A stretch of 64,000 nucleotides of DNA, taken from assembly GCF_000316605.1 (NCBI RefSeq), contig NC_019683.1, positions 604,036-668,035 on the forward strand, read 5' to 3'. Numbering within the stretch: position 1 is the stretch's first letter; the number at the start of each line of letters is the position of its first letter. A program made the translations under genes and the position numbers. Of the stretch, positions 19,005 to 28,377 are shown piece after piece. Below the pieces are notes generated by a model that searched no databases, was not told the DNA's origin, and was given only the letters and a program-made list of their open reading frames with translations. The stretch is from [Leptolyngbya] sp. PCC 7376. GTDB lineage: Bacteria > Cyanobacteriota > Cyanobacteriia > Cyanobacteriales > MRBY01.

Positions 19005-19852
19005 CTTCGTTTTCATCCAGTACAATCCCCTCTGTTAAAATTCCGACCCGCAAGGAATTATTGGTGCGTCCCGTGGCGATCGCCCTCCGAGATATTTCCT
19101 TTTCCTATCCTGATACTCCTAACGTTCTGTCGGGAGTGAATTTGAGCATCCGCGAGGGTGAACGGGTTGGTCTGATTGGGCACAATGGTTGCGGCAAAAC
19201 CACTCTTTTTATGTTGGTTTGCGGTCTGCTCAAGCCCAGCATAGGTACGATTCACTTGTTTAATAAGCCGGTGGAACCGAATAAATTCAACCCCGAAATG
19301 GGCTTTCTGTTTCAAGATCCCGAAGACCAGCTTTTTTCTCCCTCTGTTTGGGATGATGTCGCTTTTGGCCCGCAAAATTTGGGTTTATCAGATGCGGAGG
19401 TCAAAGAGCGAGTCGAAGCAGCATTAGAATTAACGGGCATCGAAAACTTGGCTGAACGTCCGCCCCATCATCTGTCGGGAGGGGAAAAGCAAATGGTGGC
19501 GATCGCCGGATTGCTGGCCATGGGTCCTCGCGTACTGTTCTACGACGAACCGACCGCTAGCCTCGACCTGCGCACCCGCCGTCGCCTGATCAAGTTTTTG
19601 CAGCACTCCGACCAAACGATGTTGCTGGCATCTCACGACCTAGAATTTTTGCTAGAGGTATGCGATCGCATCGTCCTCATTGATGAAGGTCGCATTATTG
19701 CCGATGGTGACCCCACCGAAGTCATGGGCAACAAAGCGATGATGGAAGCTCATGGTTTAGAAAAGCCTCACTCGCTGATTCCCCATGTAGAGCCGCATCA
19801 TAATCGTCCGAGTCAAGGGCATGATTACAAAGAAAAAGCAAGGAAGACTTAA
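19001..19852 (+). CDS. nikO: ECF transporter ATPase (CbiO/NikO)
   Basis: A 283-residue ABC ATPase. Walker A is GHNGCGKTT, the Q loop is GFLFQDPEDQLFSPSVW (characteristic of ECF ATPases), the signature is LSGGEKQ, Walker B is VLFYDEPTA, and the switch region is LASHDLEFL. It powers nickel uptake with NikM and NikQ. The C-terminus is His-rich (PHVEPHHNRPSQGHD), which may store or sense metal. The stop is a few bases from a relic of an IS982 end, so the original 3' end or following sequence may have been altered. Confidence 0.92.
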   Translation: MTSFSSSTIPSVKIPTRKELLVRPVAIALRDISFSYPDTPNVLSGVNLSIREGERVGLIGHNGCGKTTLFMLVCGLLKPSIGTIHLFNKPVEPNKFNPEMGFLFQDPEDQLFSPSVWDDVAFGPQNLGLSDAEVKERVEAALELTGIENLAERPPHHLSGGEKQMVAIAGLLAMGPRVLFYDEPTASLDLRTRRRLIKFLQHSDQTMLLASHDLEFLLEVCDRIVLIDEGRIIADGDPTEVMGNKAMMEAHGLEKPHSLIPHVEPHHNRPSQGHDYKEKARKT

Positions 19853-19855
19853 TTT

Positions 19856-19901
19856 CTGCACTTTCTCTTTCTCGTTTTCTTTCCTTATCCAGAACTCACG
19901 T
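19856..19901. mobile_element. Relic of an IS982-type terminus
   Basis: The stretch ending CTTATCCAGAACTCACGT at 19901 matches the outer terminal inverted repeat and next about 25 bases of the IS982-type elements at 37445, 38597 and 46119 (transposase-5' end). Nothing else of the element remains. The T at 19901 supplies one base of the stop codon of the EAL gene. The flank starts with TA, like the target duplications of intact copies. Confidence 0.75.
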
Positions 19902-21544
19902 TAATTACTTAAATAAGCAACTAACTCATCAATTGGTTGAGGCATACCGAATAACCGACCTTGGCCAATGGCATTAGGCATGTTCAGTTTAATAAAGTTA
20001 AGTTCATTTTCTTTTTCAATACCTTCAAATACCACATCAACATCTAATCGGTTAAGCATACTAATAATGCCATCCAGAGTGATGCTATTAATCGTCTCAG
20101 TATCAATAGAATTTGTGAAAAATTTATCTATCTTAATTTCATTTGGCTCGAAAGTAGTCAGCCAAGATAAATTTGAGAAACCTGTACCAAAGTCATCCAG
20201 TGAAATACGATAACCATCTTTTTTGATAATCTTTGATGCTCTCGCCATTGCCTCGCGATTGGATGTAGTACGCTCCGTTATTTCAAGAACTAGCTGTTTA
20301 TTGTTGAATTTGTACTGAGATACTTCATCTTTCAAAAAAGAGATAAAATCATCATCAATTATCAGGCTAGCAGTCACATTAATACTAACTGAAAAGTTAT
20401 GATTGCTTTCTAATATGCTATTCAAGTCTCTAAAAACTTGCTTGATCAGTTGTTCTGTTAGGGGTCTGATCAACTGGAATTGCTCTGCCGTGATTATAAA
20501 TATATCTGGACGAACAGAACCAAGTATCGGATCATTCCATCTAGCAAGAACTTCAACACCAATTGTCTCATGAGTACAAAGATTCACTTTGGGTTGATAG
20601 ACAGGATAAATTTTTCCAGCATAGATTGCTTTACGAAACTTCTTTAGAAAAGCAGTTAAGCCTCCTTGCAACACAACTAATACGTATGTTACTGACATAC
20701 CTAATATGATGCTTAGAAGACTGATGAGGACAATATAGAAATAAGACAACTGAAAAACCCCGCCGCCTTTGATAATCGTCATCAAACAGATATCTGAGTT
20801 CTCTTCGCAATGCTTAGTATGAATCAAGCTCCCCGGTAAGAGTAGCCTGTCATATAGTGAGGCTTCTTTCTTAAGTGTTTGTGAAATGTGATCAGCAACA
20901 ATAATCTTGTCAAACACTTTTAAGATGTATTCATTGTCTTTTAGATATAGATACCCACCAGAACCGTTTCGAGTTTGAATATCAATATGTACTTCAGCTA
21001 AAAAACTAGTGGAAAGAAAAGCAGCTGTATTACCTTGTGTAAATATAGCTGCTTCTTTTTCGTCAATAAATAAATCGTTTTGGTTATTCCAGTAGAGAAT
21101 ATCACTAGAAGATTTATAAGGCTTATCCTCAAGATTAATAGGCTCTTTTAAAAGACCTTTTTTAACAGTGCAAATAATTTGATTGTTTTTTACTCTACCA
21201 ATGTCACCTAAATAGTAGTATTGATTTAGTATTTTCCTCAGGATATCTAAATCATTTTCGCTGCAAATTTCGGATGCTACTAATTTTGCACGCGATAATC
21301 CACGCTTGATTTGAAAATCAAGTTGTTCTGTTTGAAAAAAGATATCATCAGCATACTTGTTGAGTCTACTTCTACTATTAAAAAAAACCAAAATATGGAT
21401 TAGGTAAAAAATCACTAATGACAGAGTCATACCATACAGAAAAAACTTCTTGTTAGAAGGATCAAGTTGTCTCGAATAACGCATCCACAACAACCTGTCT
21501 TGCATAAATTGTTTTCTGTAATTATTCTGTCTCATGCTAGGCAA
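19901..21544 (-). CDS. Membrane c-di-GMP phosphodiesterase, CSS-type sensor plus EAL
   Basis: A 547-residue protein. A TM helix near residues 33-55 is followed by an extracytoplasmic domain of about 200 residues with CSEND and a later Cys (IICTV), resembling the CSS-motif redox sensor domain. A second TM follows near 255-285, then a full EAL domain: EVLARW in place of ExLxR, NVTASLI, LEITERTT, DDFGTGFSNLSWL, KIDKFF and the late EGIE. Catalytic acidic residues appear present, so cyclic di-GMP hydrolysis is likely. It ends in VAYLSN with a stop partly supplied by an IS relic. The Cache-type gene follows 20 bases upstream on the same strand and may be the partner sensor. Confidence 0.85.
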   Translation of the reverse strand: MPSMRQNNYRKQFMQDRLLWMRYSRQLDPSNKKFFLYGMTLSLVIFYLIHILVFFNSRSRLNKYADDIFFQTEQLDFQIKRGLSRAKLVASEICSENDLDILRKILNQYYYLGDIGRVKNNQIICTVKKGLLKEPINLEDKPYKSSSDILYWNNQNDLFIDEKEAAIFTQGNTAAFLSTSFLAEVHIDIQTRNGSGGYLYLKDNEYILKVFDKIIVADHISQTLKKEASLYDRLLLPGSLIHTKHCEENSDICLMTIIKGGGVFQLSYFYIVLISLLSIILGMSVTYVLVVLQGGLTAFLKKFRKAIYAGKIYPVYQPKVNLCTHETIGVEVLARWNDPILGSVRPDIFIITAEQFQLIRPLTEQLIKQVFRDLNSILESNHNFSVSINVTASLIIDDDFISFLKDEVSQYKFNNKQLVLEITERTTSNREAMARASKIIKKDGYRISLDDFGTGFSNLSWLTTFEPNEIKIDKFFTNSIDTETINSITLDGIISMLNRLDVDVVFEGIEKENELNFIKLNMPNAIGQGRLFGMPQPIDELVAYLSN

Positions 21545-21563
21545 AGTTAATATTCACTGGATT

Positions 21564-22178
21564 TCAAGAGGATTCAGCTTGAGGCCTGAACTTAAATAAA
21601 CATAAAGCGGTCAATGAGATGAGCATGGCTATCAATACATTAAGCATGATCGTTTTAGCTGCAATGTCTAAAAATTCATTTTCTATGTCATCCATGTAAG
21701 CTCCATAACCAATGACCCAATCCCAATCCGGAAGTTTAGTCACGCCATTTAATTTTGTCACTCTCTTATCCTCAACTGGCTTCACATTTGCTCTGGTGAA
21801 AAAGATGATGTCTTCATTCTGTAATTGGTGTATTTGTCCGATATATGATGTCTGAAACTTTCCTGAAATCTCAGGTCTAATATGCACGCGGGCGATCGCA
21901 TTATTATCGTTTACCCACACATAACGAGTGCCATAATTCATCGCAGCAAGTGATTCGACTATTCGATTTTCAGCTTCTTCCCTAGTTAGTAAACCTTTTT
22001 CATGGTTATGCACATGTACCAGTGCCTGAGAACGTGCAAAACGTATGACGGATTCAAGTTCACGTTTGCGACTCGCAATTAAATTTTGATTAACTTCATA
22101 TAAATTCAACGCACTGATCGGTATTGAGCTGATAATAACCAGAGAAAAAATAAGCAAAAATTGATTTAGAGATTTCAT
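21564..22178 (-). CDS. Stand-alone membrane Cache sensor protein
   Basis: A 204-residue protein: TM1 at about 6-26, a periplasmic single-Cache domain (YGTRYVWVNDNNAIARVHIRP, then KLPDWDWVIGYGAYMDD) and TM2 near 172-192, with only a short cytoplasmic tail. It has no HAMP, kinase, GGDEF or methyl-accepting region. It ends 20 bases before the EAL gene on the same strand. I infer that it passes a small-molecule signal to the EAL protein through the membrane; this is not shown by sequence alone. Confidence 0.75.
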   Translation of the reverse strand: MKSLNQFLLIFSLVIISSIPISALNLYEVNQNLIASRKRELESVIRFARSQALVHVHNHEKGLLTREEAENRIVESLAAMNYGTRYVWVNDNNAIARVHIRPEISGKFQTSYIGQIHQLQNEDIIFFTRANVKPVEDKRVTKLNGVTKLPDWDWVIGYGAYMDDIENEFLDIAAKTIMLNVLIAMLISLTALCLFKFRPQAESS

Positions 22179-22646
22179 AATTTAAAGCACCAAGGCATTA
22201 AGCATTGAAATTGCATATTGATCGCTCTAAAATCATTGCTTCAATTGGCTCAGCTTGGAAAACTGAATTCTCTTAACAGCTCAGTCAAGAGTCCATATCT
22301 ATGGTACGAAAATACGGCCTGGATATTCTAGGCATTTGTTGAATTTATAAAATACCATTGCTTGAAAACAGTTAATGCTAAACGTTCATTAATCGCTATT
22401 ATTTCAAATTTAAAAATAGCTAGAACATGAGGGAAAGCATAAAAGATATCAAGATTATTGATTTTCACTTCAGAAACATGACAAGAATCTATATTGGGGG
22501 CGACTGAACCCCTTTACATCCTTCTTCTCAGTAACAGTTTCTTTGCATAAATCAAGATTGTAAAGAGCAAAAATGAAGGATTGCTTGCTTCGTTTTGCCA
22601 TCTTAGTCATGCTACGCCTTGATTCATCGTTTGCTTGCTATAGGCA
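22179..22646. other. 468-base gap upstream of the Cache gene
   Basis: Holds the promoter region of the Cache/EAL pair on the minus strand and the 3' flank of tRNA-Ala. AT-rich. No convincing small gene or structured RNA was seen. Confidence 0.4.
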
Positions 22647-22719
22647 TGGAGCTAAGCGGATTCGAACCGCTGACTTCCACAATGCCATTGTGGCACTCTA
22701 CCAGCTGAGTTATAGCCCC
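22647..22719 (-). tRNA. tRNA-Ala (GGC)
   Basis: On the minus strand GGGGCTA pairs with TAGCTCC (one G-U), with discriminator A. The anticodon stem CCACA/TGTGG encloses ATGGCAT, giving GGC. D arm AGCTGGTAG and T loop GTTCGAATC are present. CCA not encoded. Confidence 0.96.
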
Positions 22720-22788
22720 GAATGTGAAATATATTGCCGTAATGATTTTGAACTTGTCAAGCTAGCTATGGACAAAAATCTTCCATAG

Positions 22789-23445
22789 CTACTGGAGATG
22801 GTGCTTTGCTTCATCGGCAACGGCAGCTTGTTCATCGGCCGCAAACTTTTCTAAGTAAGGTTTGGTTTCGTCACCACCAATGCGGCCAAAAGCTTGGGCT
22901 ACACGGTAACGGATTTGCCAGTCGTCGTCTTCGACAAAGGGTATGAGTAAATCAATGGCGCGGCGATCGCCCAAATCTCCTAGGGCGCTAATAGCACTGG
23001 TGCGGATCAGTTCGTTTTCGGATTGGAGTGCTTCTTTAAGTAGGTCAAAGGCGCGAGGATCCCCTAATTCGCCAAGGGCAGCAACAATACTAAATTGCAG
23101 CAACCATTCAGAAGTAGAGCGATAGGTCGCTTCGAGGTCAGGATAGGCTTCCGTTATTTTTAAACCGGCGATCGCATCGGCAGCAGCAGCTTTCACATCG
23201 ATTTCCGAATCATTATTAAGGGAATCTCTTAATAGAACTAAGGCTTCATCTTCAGAACCCACACCAACCGCATCCATCTGACTCACTGCGGCATAACGCA
23301 CTCGTGCTTCTTTATCCTTCAAGAGGGGTTGAATGAGAGGAAATGCTTCCTTCGGCTCAAAAGCGCGTAACTGATTTAGACCAGCGATACGATCGCCAAA
23401 CGTTTCAGAAGCTAAGAGCTGTTGGACAGATTCAATAGAAGGCAT
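22789..23445 (-). CDS. HEAT-repeat protein, NblB/CpcE-like
   Basis: A 218-residue protein made of about six HEAT repeats (for example DKEARVRYAAVSQMDAVG, SEIDVKAAAADAIAGL, NELIRTSAISALGDLGDRRA, DDWQIRYRVAQAFGRIGG). Length and repeats match cyanobacterial NblB-type proteins related to phycobilin lyases, which take part in phycobilisome degradation or chromophore handling. Assignment to NblB rather than another HEAT protein is by resemblance. It precedes a CBS gene on the same strand with a 28-base gap. Confidence 0.75.
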   Translation of the reverse strand: MPSIESVQQLLASETFGDRIAGLNQLRAFEPKEAFPLIQPLLKDKEARVRYAAVSQMDAVGVGSEDEALVLLRDSLNNDSEIDVKAAAADAIAGLKITEAYPDLEATYRSTSEWLLQFSIVAALGELGDPRAFDLLKEALQSENELIRTSAISALGDLGDRRAIDLLIPFVEDDDWQIRYRVAQAFGRIGGDETKPYLEKFAADEQAAVADEAKHHLQ

Positions 23446-23473
23446 AGATGAATTTCACTGGATGGAAAGCAAA

Positions 23474-23941
23474 TTATGACACTTGAGCCATAGCCCGAAT
23501 GATATCACCTTGAGTAATAATCCCTAATACTTTGTTGCTGTCAGAGGCTAGTACTGGCAAGCGTCCTACTTTCTTTTCATGCATAAGATGAGCTGCCTCT
23601 CGTACCATCTTATTCGGGGCGATCGTCACAACCTTATCGCTCATTACCTCACCGACAGTCTGACCCAGTGCTTTGTGGATTTCTTTATCGTGTTTCGCTG
23701 GATTCTGGAGATAAATCACACTGTCGAGCAGCATGATGTAGGGTGGCGTATCGACCCCCGTTTCCTGCCAGGTTAGATCCCCTTCCGAGATAATCCCCAC
23801 TAGCTTCATCTCTTGATCAACGACAGGTAAACCGCTCACTTTCCGATCGACTAAGAGTTGAATCGCCTCAGCAAGGGGCGTGTCTTTTTTTACGACGACT
23901 GGATCGGCGGTCATTATTTCGGCAACGGTTTTCGTGATCAT
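23474..23941 (-). CDS. Two-CBS-domain protein
   Basis: A 155-residue protein containing only a Bateman pair. CBS1 is residues 8-60 (IMTADPVVVKKDTPLAEAIQLL, KVSGLPVVDQEMKLVGIISEGDL) and CBS2 is residues 95-152 (VMSDKVVTIAPNKMVREAAHLM, KVGRLPVLASDSNKVLGIITQGDI). Such modules bind adenine nucleotides and regulate partner proteins; in plants and cyanobacteria some regulate thioredoxins. No partner is visible. Normal length for the family. Confidence 0.88.
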   Translation of the reverse strand: MITKTVAEIMTADPVVVKKDTPLAEAIQLLVDRKVSGLPVVDQEMKLVGIISEGDLTWQETGVDTPPYIMLLDSVIYLQNPAKHDKEIHKALGQTVGEVMSDKVVTIAPNKMVREAAHLMHEKKVGRLPVLASDSNKVLGIITQGDIIRAMAQVS

Positions 23942-24026
23942 GATGCCTTCCTAGGGGATTTTGCGGGATATCTTGTCTTAATTGTAAAAAAATCGACCTT
24001 TATTCCCCGCTTTTCGTAGTAGATCG

Positions 24027-24476
24027 TTACTTCGTTGCCGATTCGAGCTTAATCGTTTCTGCCATTACTGTTTCTAGGTCGGTGATGAGTTTATCGATGT
24101 CTTGCCCGTGGGTCTCAAAGCAACCAGCTGGACTGGGCTCTGCTTCAAAATAAATGAGCTTTACTTGTCCACCACCGATGCAGAGAATAATCGTTTCTTT
24201 ATTAGTATCTGCGCCCTTGATAATGCCGAGAATTTCTTGGATGCGGCCACCAACACGCTTATTTAAGGTTTGCAAAGACTCTGGAGAACAAGGGATAAAG
24301 TGAGGTTGTGGCTGGAGATCGATGCCGAGAATGGTGCCATCATTGCCCCATTCTTGCTGGAGTCCCCAAACCAATGCAGCTAACTGGGGTTGATAGTCTT
24401 GTACAAACCAATCGACGTGCAATCGCCATTTTTCTTGAGGTTGAGGTGCTTGATTTTCAAAAGGAGAAGAAAACAT
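24027..24476 (-). CDS. Conserved cyanobacterial protein, possible CcmS carboxysome chaperone
   Basis: A 149-residue soluble protein: helical N-terminus (KWRLHVDWFVQDYQPQLAAL), then GILGIDLQPQPHF-type beta strands, IQEILGIIKG, an ILCIGGGQVKLIYFE strand, and a C-terminal helix. This reminds me of the CcmS family of beta-carboxysome assembly factors, from memory only. No ccm genes are nearby. If not CcmS, it is a conserved cyanobacterial hypothetical protein. Confidence 0.45.
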   Translation of the reverse strand: MFSSPFENQAPQPQEKWRLHVDWFVQDYQPQLAALVWGLQQEWGNDGTILGIDLQPQPHFIPCSPESLQTLNKRVGGRIQEILGIIKGADTNKETIILCIGGGQVKLIYFEAEPSPAGCFETHGQDIDKLITDLETVMAETIKLESATK

Positions 24477-24559
24477 ATTGCTCTATTAATTGTCATTAAA
24501 CATATAAATTTCTGTTGTAAGAGCTTAATCCGTTAAGCCCTTACCCAATTAGCCAAAAA

Positions 24560-25585
24560 CTAAGCTAAACCCAGTACTTCACCCTGTCCTGCAACAACTT
24601 TACCGAGCCGGAAACTAGTGAGATTCTGTGATTGGAACCAGGTTAAACTGTCAGATGCTTTTGCTGCTGGAACGATAACCACATAACCAACACCCATATT
24701 AAATGTGTCCCACATTGCAGCTGTTGGCACTTCACCCACTTTTTGCAGCCATTGGAACACTGTTGGGATTTCCCAAGCTGTGGTGTCAATTTGAATCGAT
24801 TGGTCAGTTTTGAGGCAGCGAGGTAAATTTTCTGGTAAACCACCACCCGTAATATGTGCCATTGCATGAACATCCAACTCTGCCTTGAGTGCTGCTTGGA
24901 TCACTTCAACATATATTTGTGTCGGAGTGAGGAATACTTCACCCAAAGTTTTACCACCAAACTCTGAGGGAGTGGCTGTCCAATCCAACCCATTCATTTC
25001 AATAATCTTGCGGACTAGGGAAAAACCATTGCTATGGACACCACTACTACCGAGAGCGATCGCCACATCTCCGACTTCAACTTTCGAGCCGTCAAGAATT
25101 AGGTCTTTTTCGACAATACCGACGCAGAAGCCAGCCACATCATATTCGCCCTTTTGATAAAAGCCGGGCATTTCAGCTGTTTCACCGCCGAGTAAGGCAC
25201 AGCCACTTTGCTTACAACCTTCCACAACTCCTTGCACCACATTTGCTAATTGTTGTGGTTCTAATTTTCCCGTCGCTAAATAATCGAGAAAAAAGAGTGG
25301 TTCTGCACCCGCCGTCAAAATATCGTTCACACACATCGCGACGAGATCAATCCCTACCGTGTGGTGGCGATCAGTTTTGTGGGCAATTTTTAATTTTGTG
25401 CCGACACCATCTGTTCCGGAGATTAAAACAGGCTGCCGATAGCCCGCTGGGATTTCAAAACATCCTCCGAAGCCTCCGAGTCCACCGAGCACTTCAGGAC
25501 GATATGTGCTTTCGACATTCTCCTTGATGGTTTTGACGAAAGAACGCCCTGCTTCAATATCTACTCCTGCTTGTTGGTAGTCCAT
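24560..25585 (-). CDS. purM: Phosphoribosylformylglycinamidine cyclo-ligase (AIR synthetase)
   Basis: A 341-residue enzyme of purine synthesis that closes FGAM to AIR using ATP. The family sequences [69 protein letters not shown] and [14 protein letters not shown] are all intact. Length is standard. Isolated from other pur genes, as usual in cyanobacteria. Confidence 0.97.
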   Translation of the reverse strand: MDYQQAGVDIEAGRSFVKTIKENVESTYRPEVLGGLGGFGGCFEIPAGYRQPVLISGTDGVGTKLKIAHKTDRHHTVGIDLVAMCVNDILTAGAEPLFFLDYLATGKLEPQQLANVVQGVVEGCKQSGCALLGGETAEMPGFYQKGEYDVAGFCVGIVEKDLILDGSKVEVGDVAIALGSSGVHSNGFSLVRKIIEMNGLDWTATPSEFGGKTLGEVFLTPTQIYVEVIQAALKAELDVHAMAHITGGGLPENLPRCLKTDQSIQIDTTAWEIPTVFQWLQKVGEVPTAAMWDTFNMGVGYVVIVPAAKASDSLTWFQSQNLTSFRLGKVVAGQGEVLGLA

Positions 25586-25912
25586 GCGATAAAGATTGGT
25601 TATTGGTTTACAGTGAACAATTCCGTAGGTACGGGTATGCCAGACAGCTGATTTTACCGTGCTTTAACCTGAATTCCCTGCTTTTAATTCTGCCTTGTGG
25701 GGCTAAATTTTTTGCGATGTATACGGATGTTACGCGTAAAAAGCCTGTGATACTCTGACATCGCTTAAGAAATGTAACGTGATCACAACGTTTGTCCTGA
25801 GCAAGACTCAATGATTTTTTTCTCAATCAGGGTCGCCACACCACAAATTTATGTAACGTTCTTCCGGAATGAAAGATGGGTTTGTTGGTTGCCGAATTCA
25901 ATTACTTTTTAA
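25586..25912. other. Divergent intergenic region, purM / rlpA-like
   Basis: A 327-base gap between divergent genes, so it should hold both promoters. A dyad AACGTGATCACAACGTT lies near 25777-25793, containing the perfect octamer GTGATCAC. It does not match the CRP half-site spacing. No gene or RNA structure recognised. Confidence 0.35.
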
Positions 25913-26779
25913 ATGGTATTTAAACGAAAACATTTACTTTTAACATTGGCCGCCTGTGCCGCTGTAACAACGCTTCCTATTTCTTCTGATTTGACTACGG
26001 CTAATGCTGACGATGCAAGCACAGAGCTAGCGCGTACTCAAATTCTCGACACCGATCAAGCTTTAGAATCTCTCGCTACACTTTTTTCCTACCCTTTTGA
26101 AGGGCGCACGGCTACGACTCTCTACATCAATCGTTTGCCTGTTCTAACTTTCCGTGATGCTAGTGACACTGCTGACAGTGATACTGAGGCGATCGCCGCA
26201 ACAGTTTCTGACAAAATTAACGAGCTTGCTGAAAACCCAGACTTTGATGCCTCTGAACTATCTGTTCGCTGGAAGTCTGAAAACAAATATGAGCTTGTTT
26301 ACGCGGATGAAGTTGTTGTCGCTGTTGATGACACCGTCACTCTCGCTGATAGCACCAACAACCGTGAGCAAGATGCACTCATTGCTGCGAACCGTCTCCG
26401 TCGTTTGATGGGTAATGCTGAGCCTATTACCGAAGTTGTGGGTAAGCCCAAGCCTAAGGTTGTGGCACCTGTTGTGAATGTTTTGCGTTCTTTCACTGGT
26501 CACGCATCTTGGTATGGCCCTGGTTTCCATGGTCGTCTCACTGCGAATGGTGAACGCTATAACCAATATGCAATGACTGCTGCCCATAAGACTTTGCCTT
26601 TTGGTACAAAAGTCCGCGTGACAAACATGAATAATGGCAGGTCTGTCATTGTTCGCATTAATGACCGTGGCCCTTTCATTCGTGGCCGTGAAATTGATTT
26701 GTCGAAAGGTTCTGCTCAGCAGATTGGTCTCATGGCATCTGGTGTTGCAAATGTCAGACTAGAGATCCTCGGCAAATAA
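25913..26779 (+). CDS. RlpA-like septal/cell-wall protein (double-psi beta-barrel)
   Basis: A 288-residue secreted protein with an N-terminal signal region ([18 protein letters not shown]). Residues 30-185 are a poorly conserved lineage-specific domain. The C-terminal 95 residues are a DPBB domain: [35 protein letters not shown], and [18 protein letters not shown] with the catalytic Asp of RlpA-type lytic transglycosylases. There is no SPOR domain. The likely role is peptidoglycan processing. panC-cmk begins 16 bases after its stop on the same strand. Confidence 0.85.
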   Translation: MVFKRKHLLLTLAACAAVTTLPISSDLTTANADDASTELARTQILDTDQALESLATLFSYPFEGRTATTLYINRLPVLTFRDASDTADSDTEAIAATVSDKINELAENPDFDASELSVRWKSENKYELVYADEVVVAVDDTVTLADSTNNREQDALIAANRLRRLMGNAEPITEVVGKPKPKVVAPVVNVLRSFTGHASWYGPGFHGRLTANGERYNQYAMTAAHKTLPFGTKVRVTNMNNGRSVIVRINDRGPFIRGREIDLSKGSAQQIGLMASGVANVRLEILGK

Positions 26780-26795
26780 ATAAGCGACTTTAATC

Positions 26796-28316
26796 ATGAA
26801 TCTGGTTCATACTCTTGCGAGTTTGCTGGCTGCTCTCGCGGCGCTCACTCCTGAAAAAAAAGTTGGTTTTGTGCCAACGATGGGGGCTTTGCACGCAGGT
26901 CATGGCAGTCTTATCCGACGGGCAAGGGCTGAATCAGATTTTGTTGTCGTCAGTATTTTTGTGAATCCCCTGCAATTTGGGGAAAACGAAGATTTAGATC
27001 AATATCCCCGCACCCTAGAGGGCGATCGCCAATTTTGTGAAGCATTAGGCGTTGACCTAATTTTTGCGCCATCGGTAGACGAAATCTATGGTCAAGAGGA
27101 GTCGGTAGAGGTTGTGCCGCCTGCATCGATGACCAGTGGACTTTGTGGCAGATATCGTCCCGGTCATTTCCGTGGCGTGGCAACGATTGTGGCGAAGCTC
27201 TTGCAATTAGTACATCCAGATATTGCCTATTTCGGTGAAAAGGATGCCCAACAGCTCGCCATTATTAAACGATTGGTAGCGGATTTATATTTACCTATCA
27301 AAATTCAGGGTTGTCCGATTGTGCGAGAGGATTCGGGCTTGGCACTCAGTTCTCGCAATCAATATTTAAGTGAGCAGGAAAAATCGCAGGCGTTGGGTTT
27401 ATCTCAGGCGTTAGCTGCGGCTCAATCAGCATTTCAATCGGGTGAATGTAATGGGGAAACACTGTTGGCGATCGCCCGACAAACCCTCCAACAATTTCCT
27501 GAGGTAAAACTGCAATATTTGGAGTTGGTACATCCAGAGACGTTGCAGCCCCTCACAACAGTGACAGAATCTGGTTTACTGGCTATTGCCGCCTATGTCG
27601 GTGAAACCCGTCTCATTGATAATGTCGTTCTTATGAATACTTCTCGCAAACCGATTATTGCGATTGATGGCCCCGCCGGTGCTGGAAAATCAACTGTTAC
27701 CCGTCGCGTTGCAGATGAACTGGGTCTATTATTCCTCGATACTGGTGCTATGTACCGGGCGATCGCCTGGCTCGCATTAAACAATGACTTTGACCCGAAA
27801 GAGGAAAGTGCGGTGGCGGAATTGGTGAATACTGCAACGGTGGAACTTAAACCTTCAGCAGACCCTACCAAACCGACTATCGTGCTCGCCAATGGCCATG
27901 ATGTGACAACAGCGATTCGTACTCCAGAGGTGACAGCGCAGGTCTCAGTTGTTGCAGCCCAAGGCGCTGTACGCCAAGCATTAGTCAAGCAGCAACAGAA
28001 TATTGGTAAACAGGGTGGCATTGTGGCGGAAGGCCGAGATATTGGCACCCATGTTTTTCCTGATGCAGAAGTGAAAATCTTTTTAACTGCTACCCCCGCT
28101 GAACGTGCCCGCCGTCGTGCCAAAGATCTCGAAGCCCAAGGGGAAACAGTAGACCTTGCGAAATTAGAGGCTGATATCACAGAGCGTGATCGCCTCGACA
28201 GCACCCGTAAGATTGCCCCGCTCCTCAAAGCTGAGGATGCCACTGAAATCGTGACGGATGGAATGACTATTGAGGCAGTCATCACCAAAATTATTGGTAT
28301 GTATCAAGCCCTTTAA
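26796..28316 (+). CDS. panC/cmk: Bifunctional pantothenate synthetase / CMP kinase
   Basis: A 506-residue fusion typical of cyanobacteria. Residues 1-275 are PanC, which joins pantoate and beta-alanine with ATP; PTMGALHAGHGSLI supplies the nucleotidyltransferase HxGH motif, and FGEKDAQQLAIIKR and DSGLALSSRNQYL follow. Residues 285-506 are cytidylate kinase with P-loop DGPAGAGKST, GAMYRAIAW, GRDIGTHVFPDAEVKIFLTA and RDRLDSTRKIAPL. Both active sites look complete. It lies 16 bases after the rlpA-like gene. Confidence 0.96.
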   Translation: MNLVHTLASLLAALAALTPEKKVGFVPTMGALHAGHGSLIRRARAESDFVVVSIFVNPLQFGENEDLDQYPRTLEGDRQFCEALGVDLIFAPSVDEIYGQEESVEVVPPASMTSGLCGRYRPGHFRGVATIVAKLLQLVHPDIAYFGEKDAQQLAIIKRLVADLYLPIKIQGCPIVREDSGLALSSRNQYLSEQEKSQALGLSQALAAAQSAFQSGECNGETLLAIARQTLQQFPEVKLQYLELVHPETLQPLTTVTESGLLAIAAYVGETRLIDNVVLMNTSRKPIIAIDGPAGAGKSTVTRRVADELGLLFLDTGAMYRAIAWLALNNDFDPKEESAVAELVNTATVELKPSADPTKPTIVLANGHDVTTAIRTPEVTAQVSVVAAQGAVRQALVKQQQNIGKQGGIVAEGRDIGTHVFPDAEVKIFLTATPAERARRRAKDLEAQGETVDLAKLEADITERDRLDSTRKIAPLLKAEDATEIVTDGMTIEAVITKIIGMYQAL

Positions 28317-28329
28317 TTCTCCATTAGAA

Positions 28330-28351
28330 AATCCCCCGGAATTGGAGGATT
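28330..28351. terminator. Weak hairpin between convergent panC-cmk and aminotransferase
   Basis: AATCCCCC and GGAGGATT pair with one mismatch around a GGAATT loop. The U tract is poor on both strands. Position between convergent genes favours a terminator. Confidence 0.35.
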
Positions 28352-28377
28352 AGAATGCTTACTTTTACTTGTTGTTC

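Noticed and set aside
25770-25800. CRP-type site in the purM/rlpA gap
   Set aside because: The dyad around GTGATCAC lacks the TGTGA-N6-TCACA spacing.
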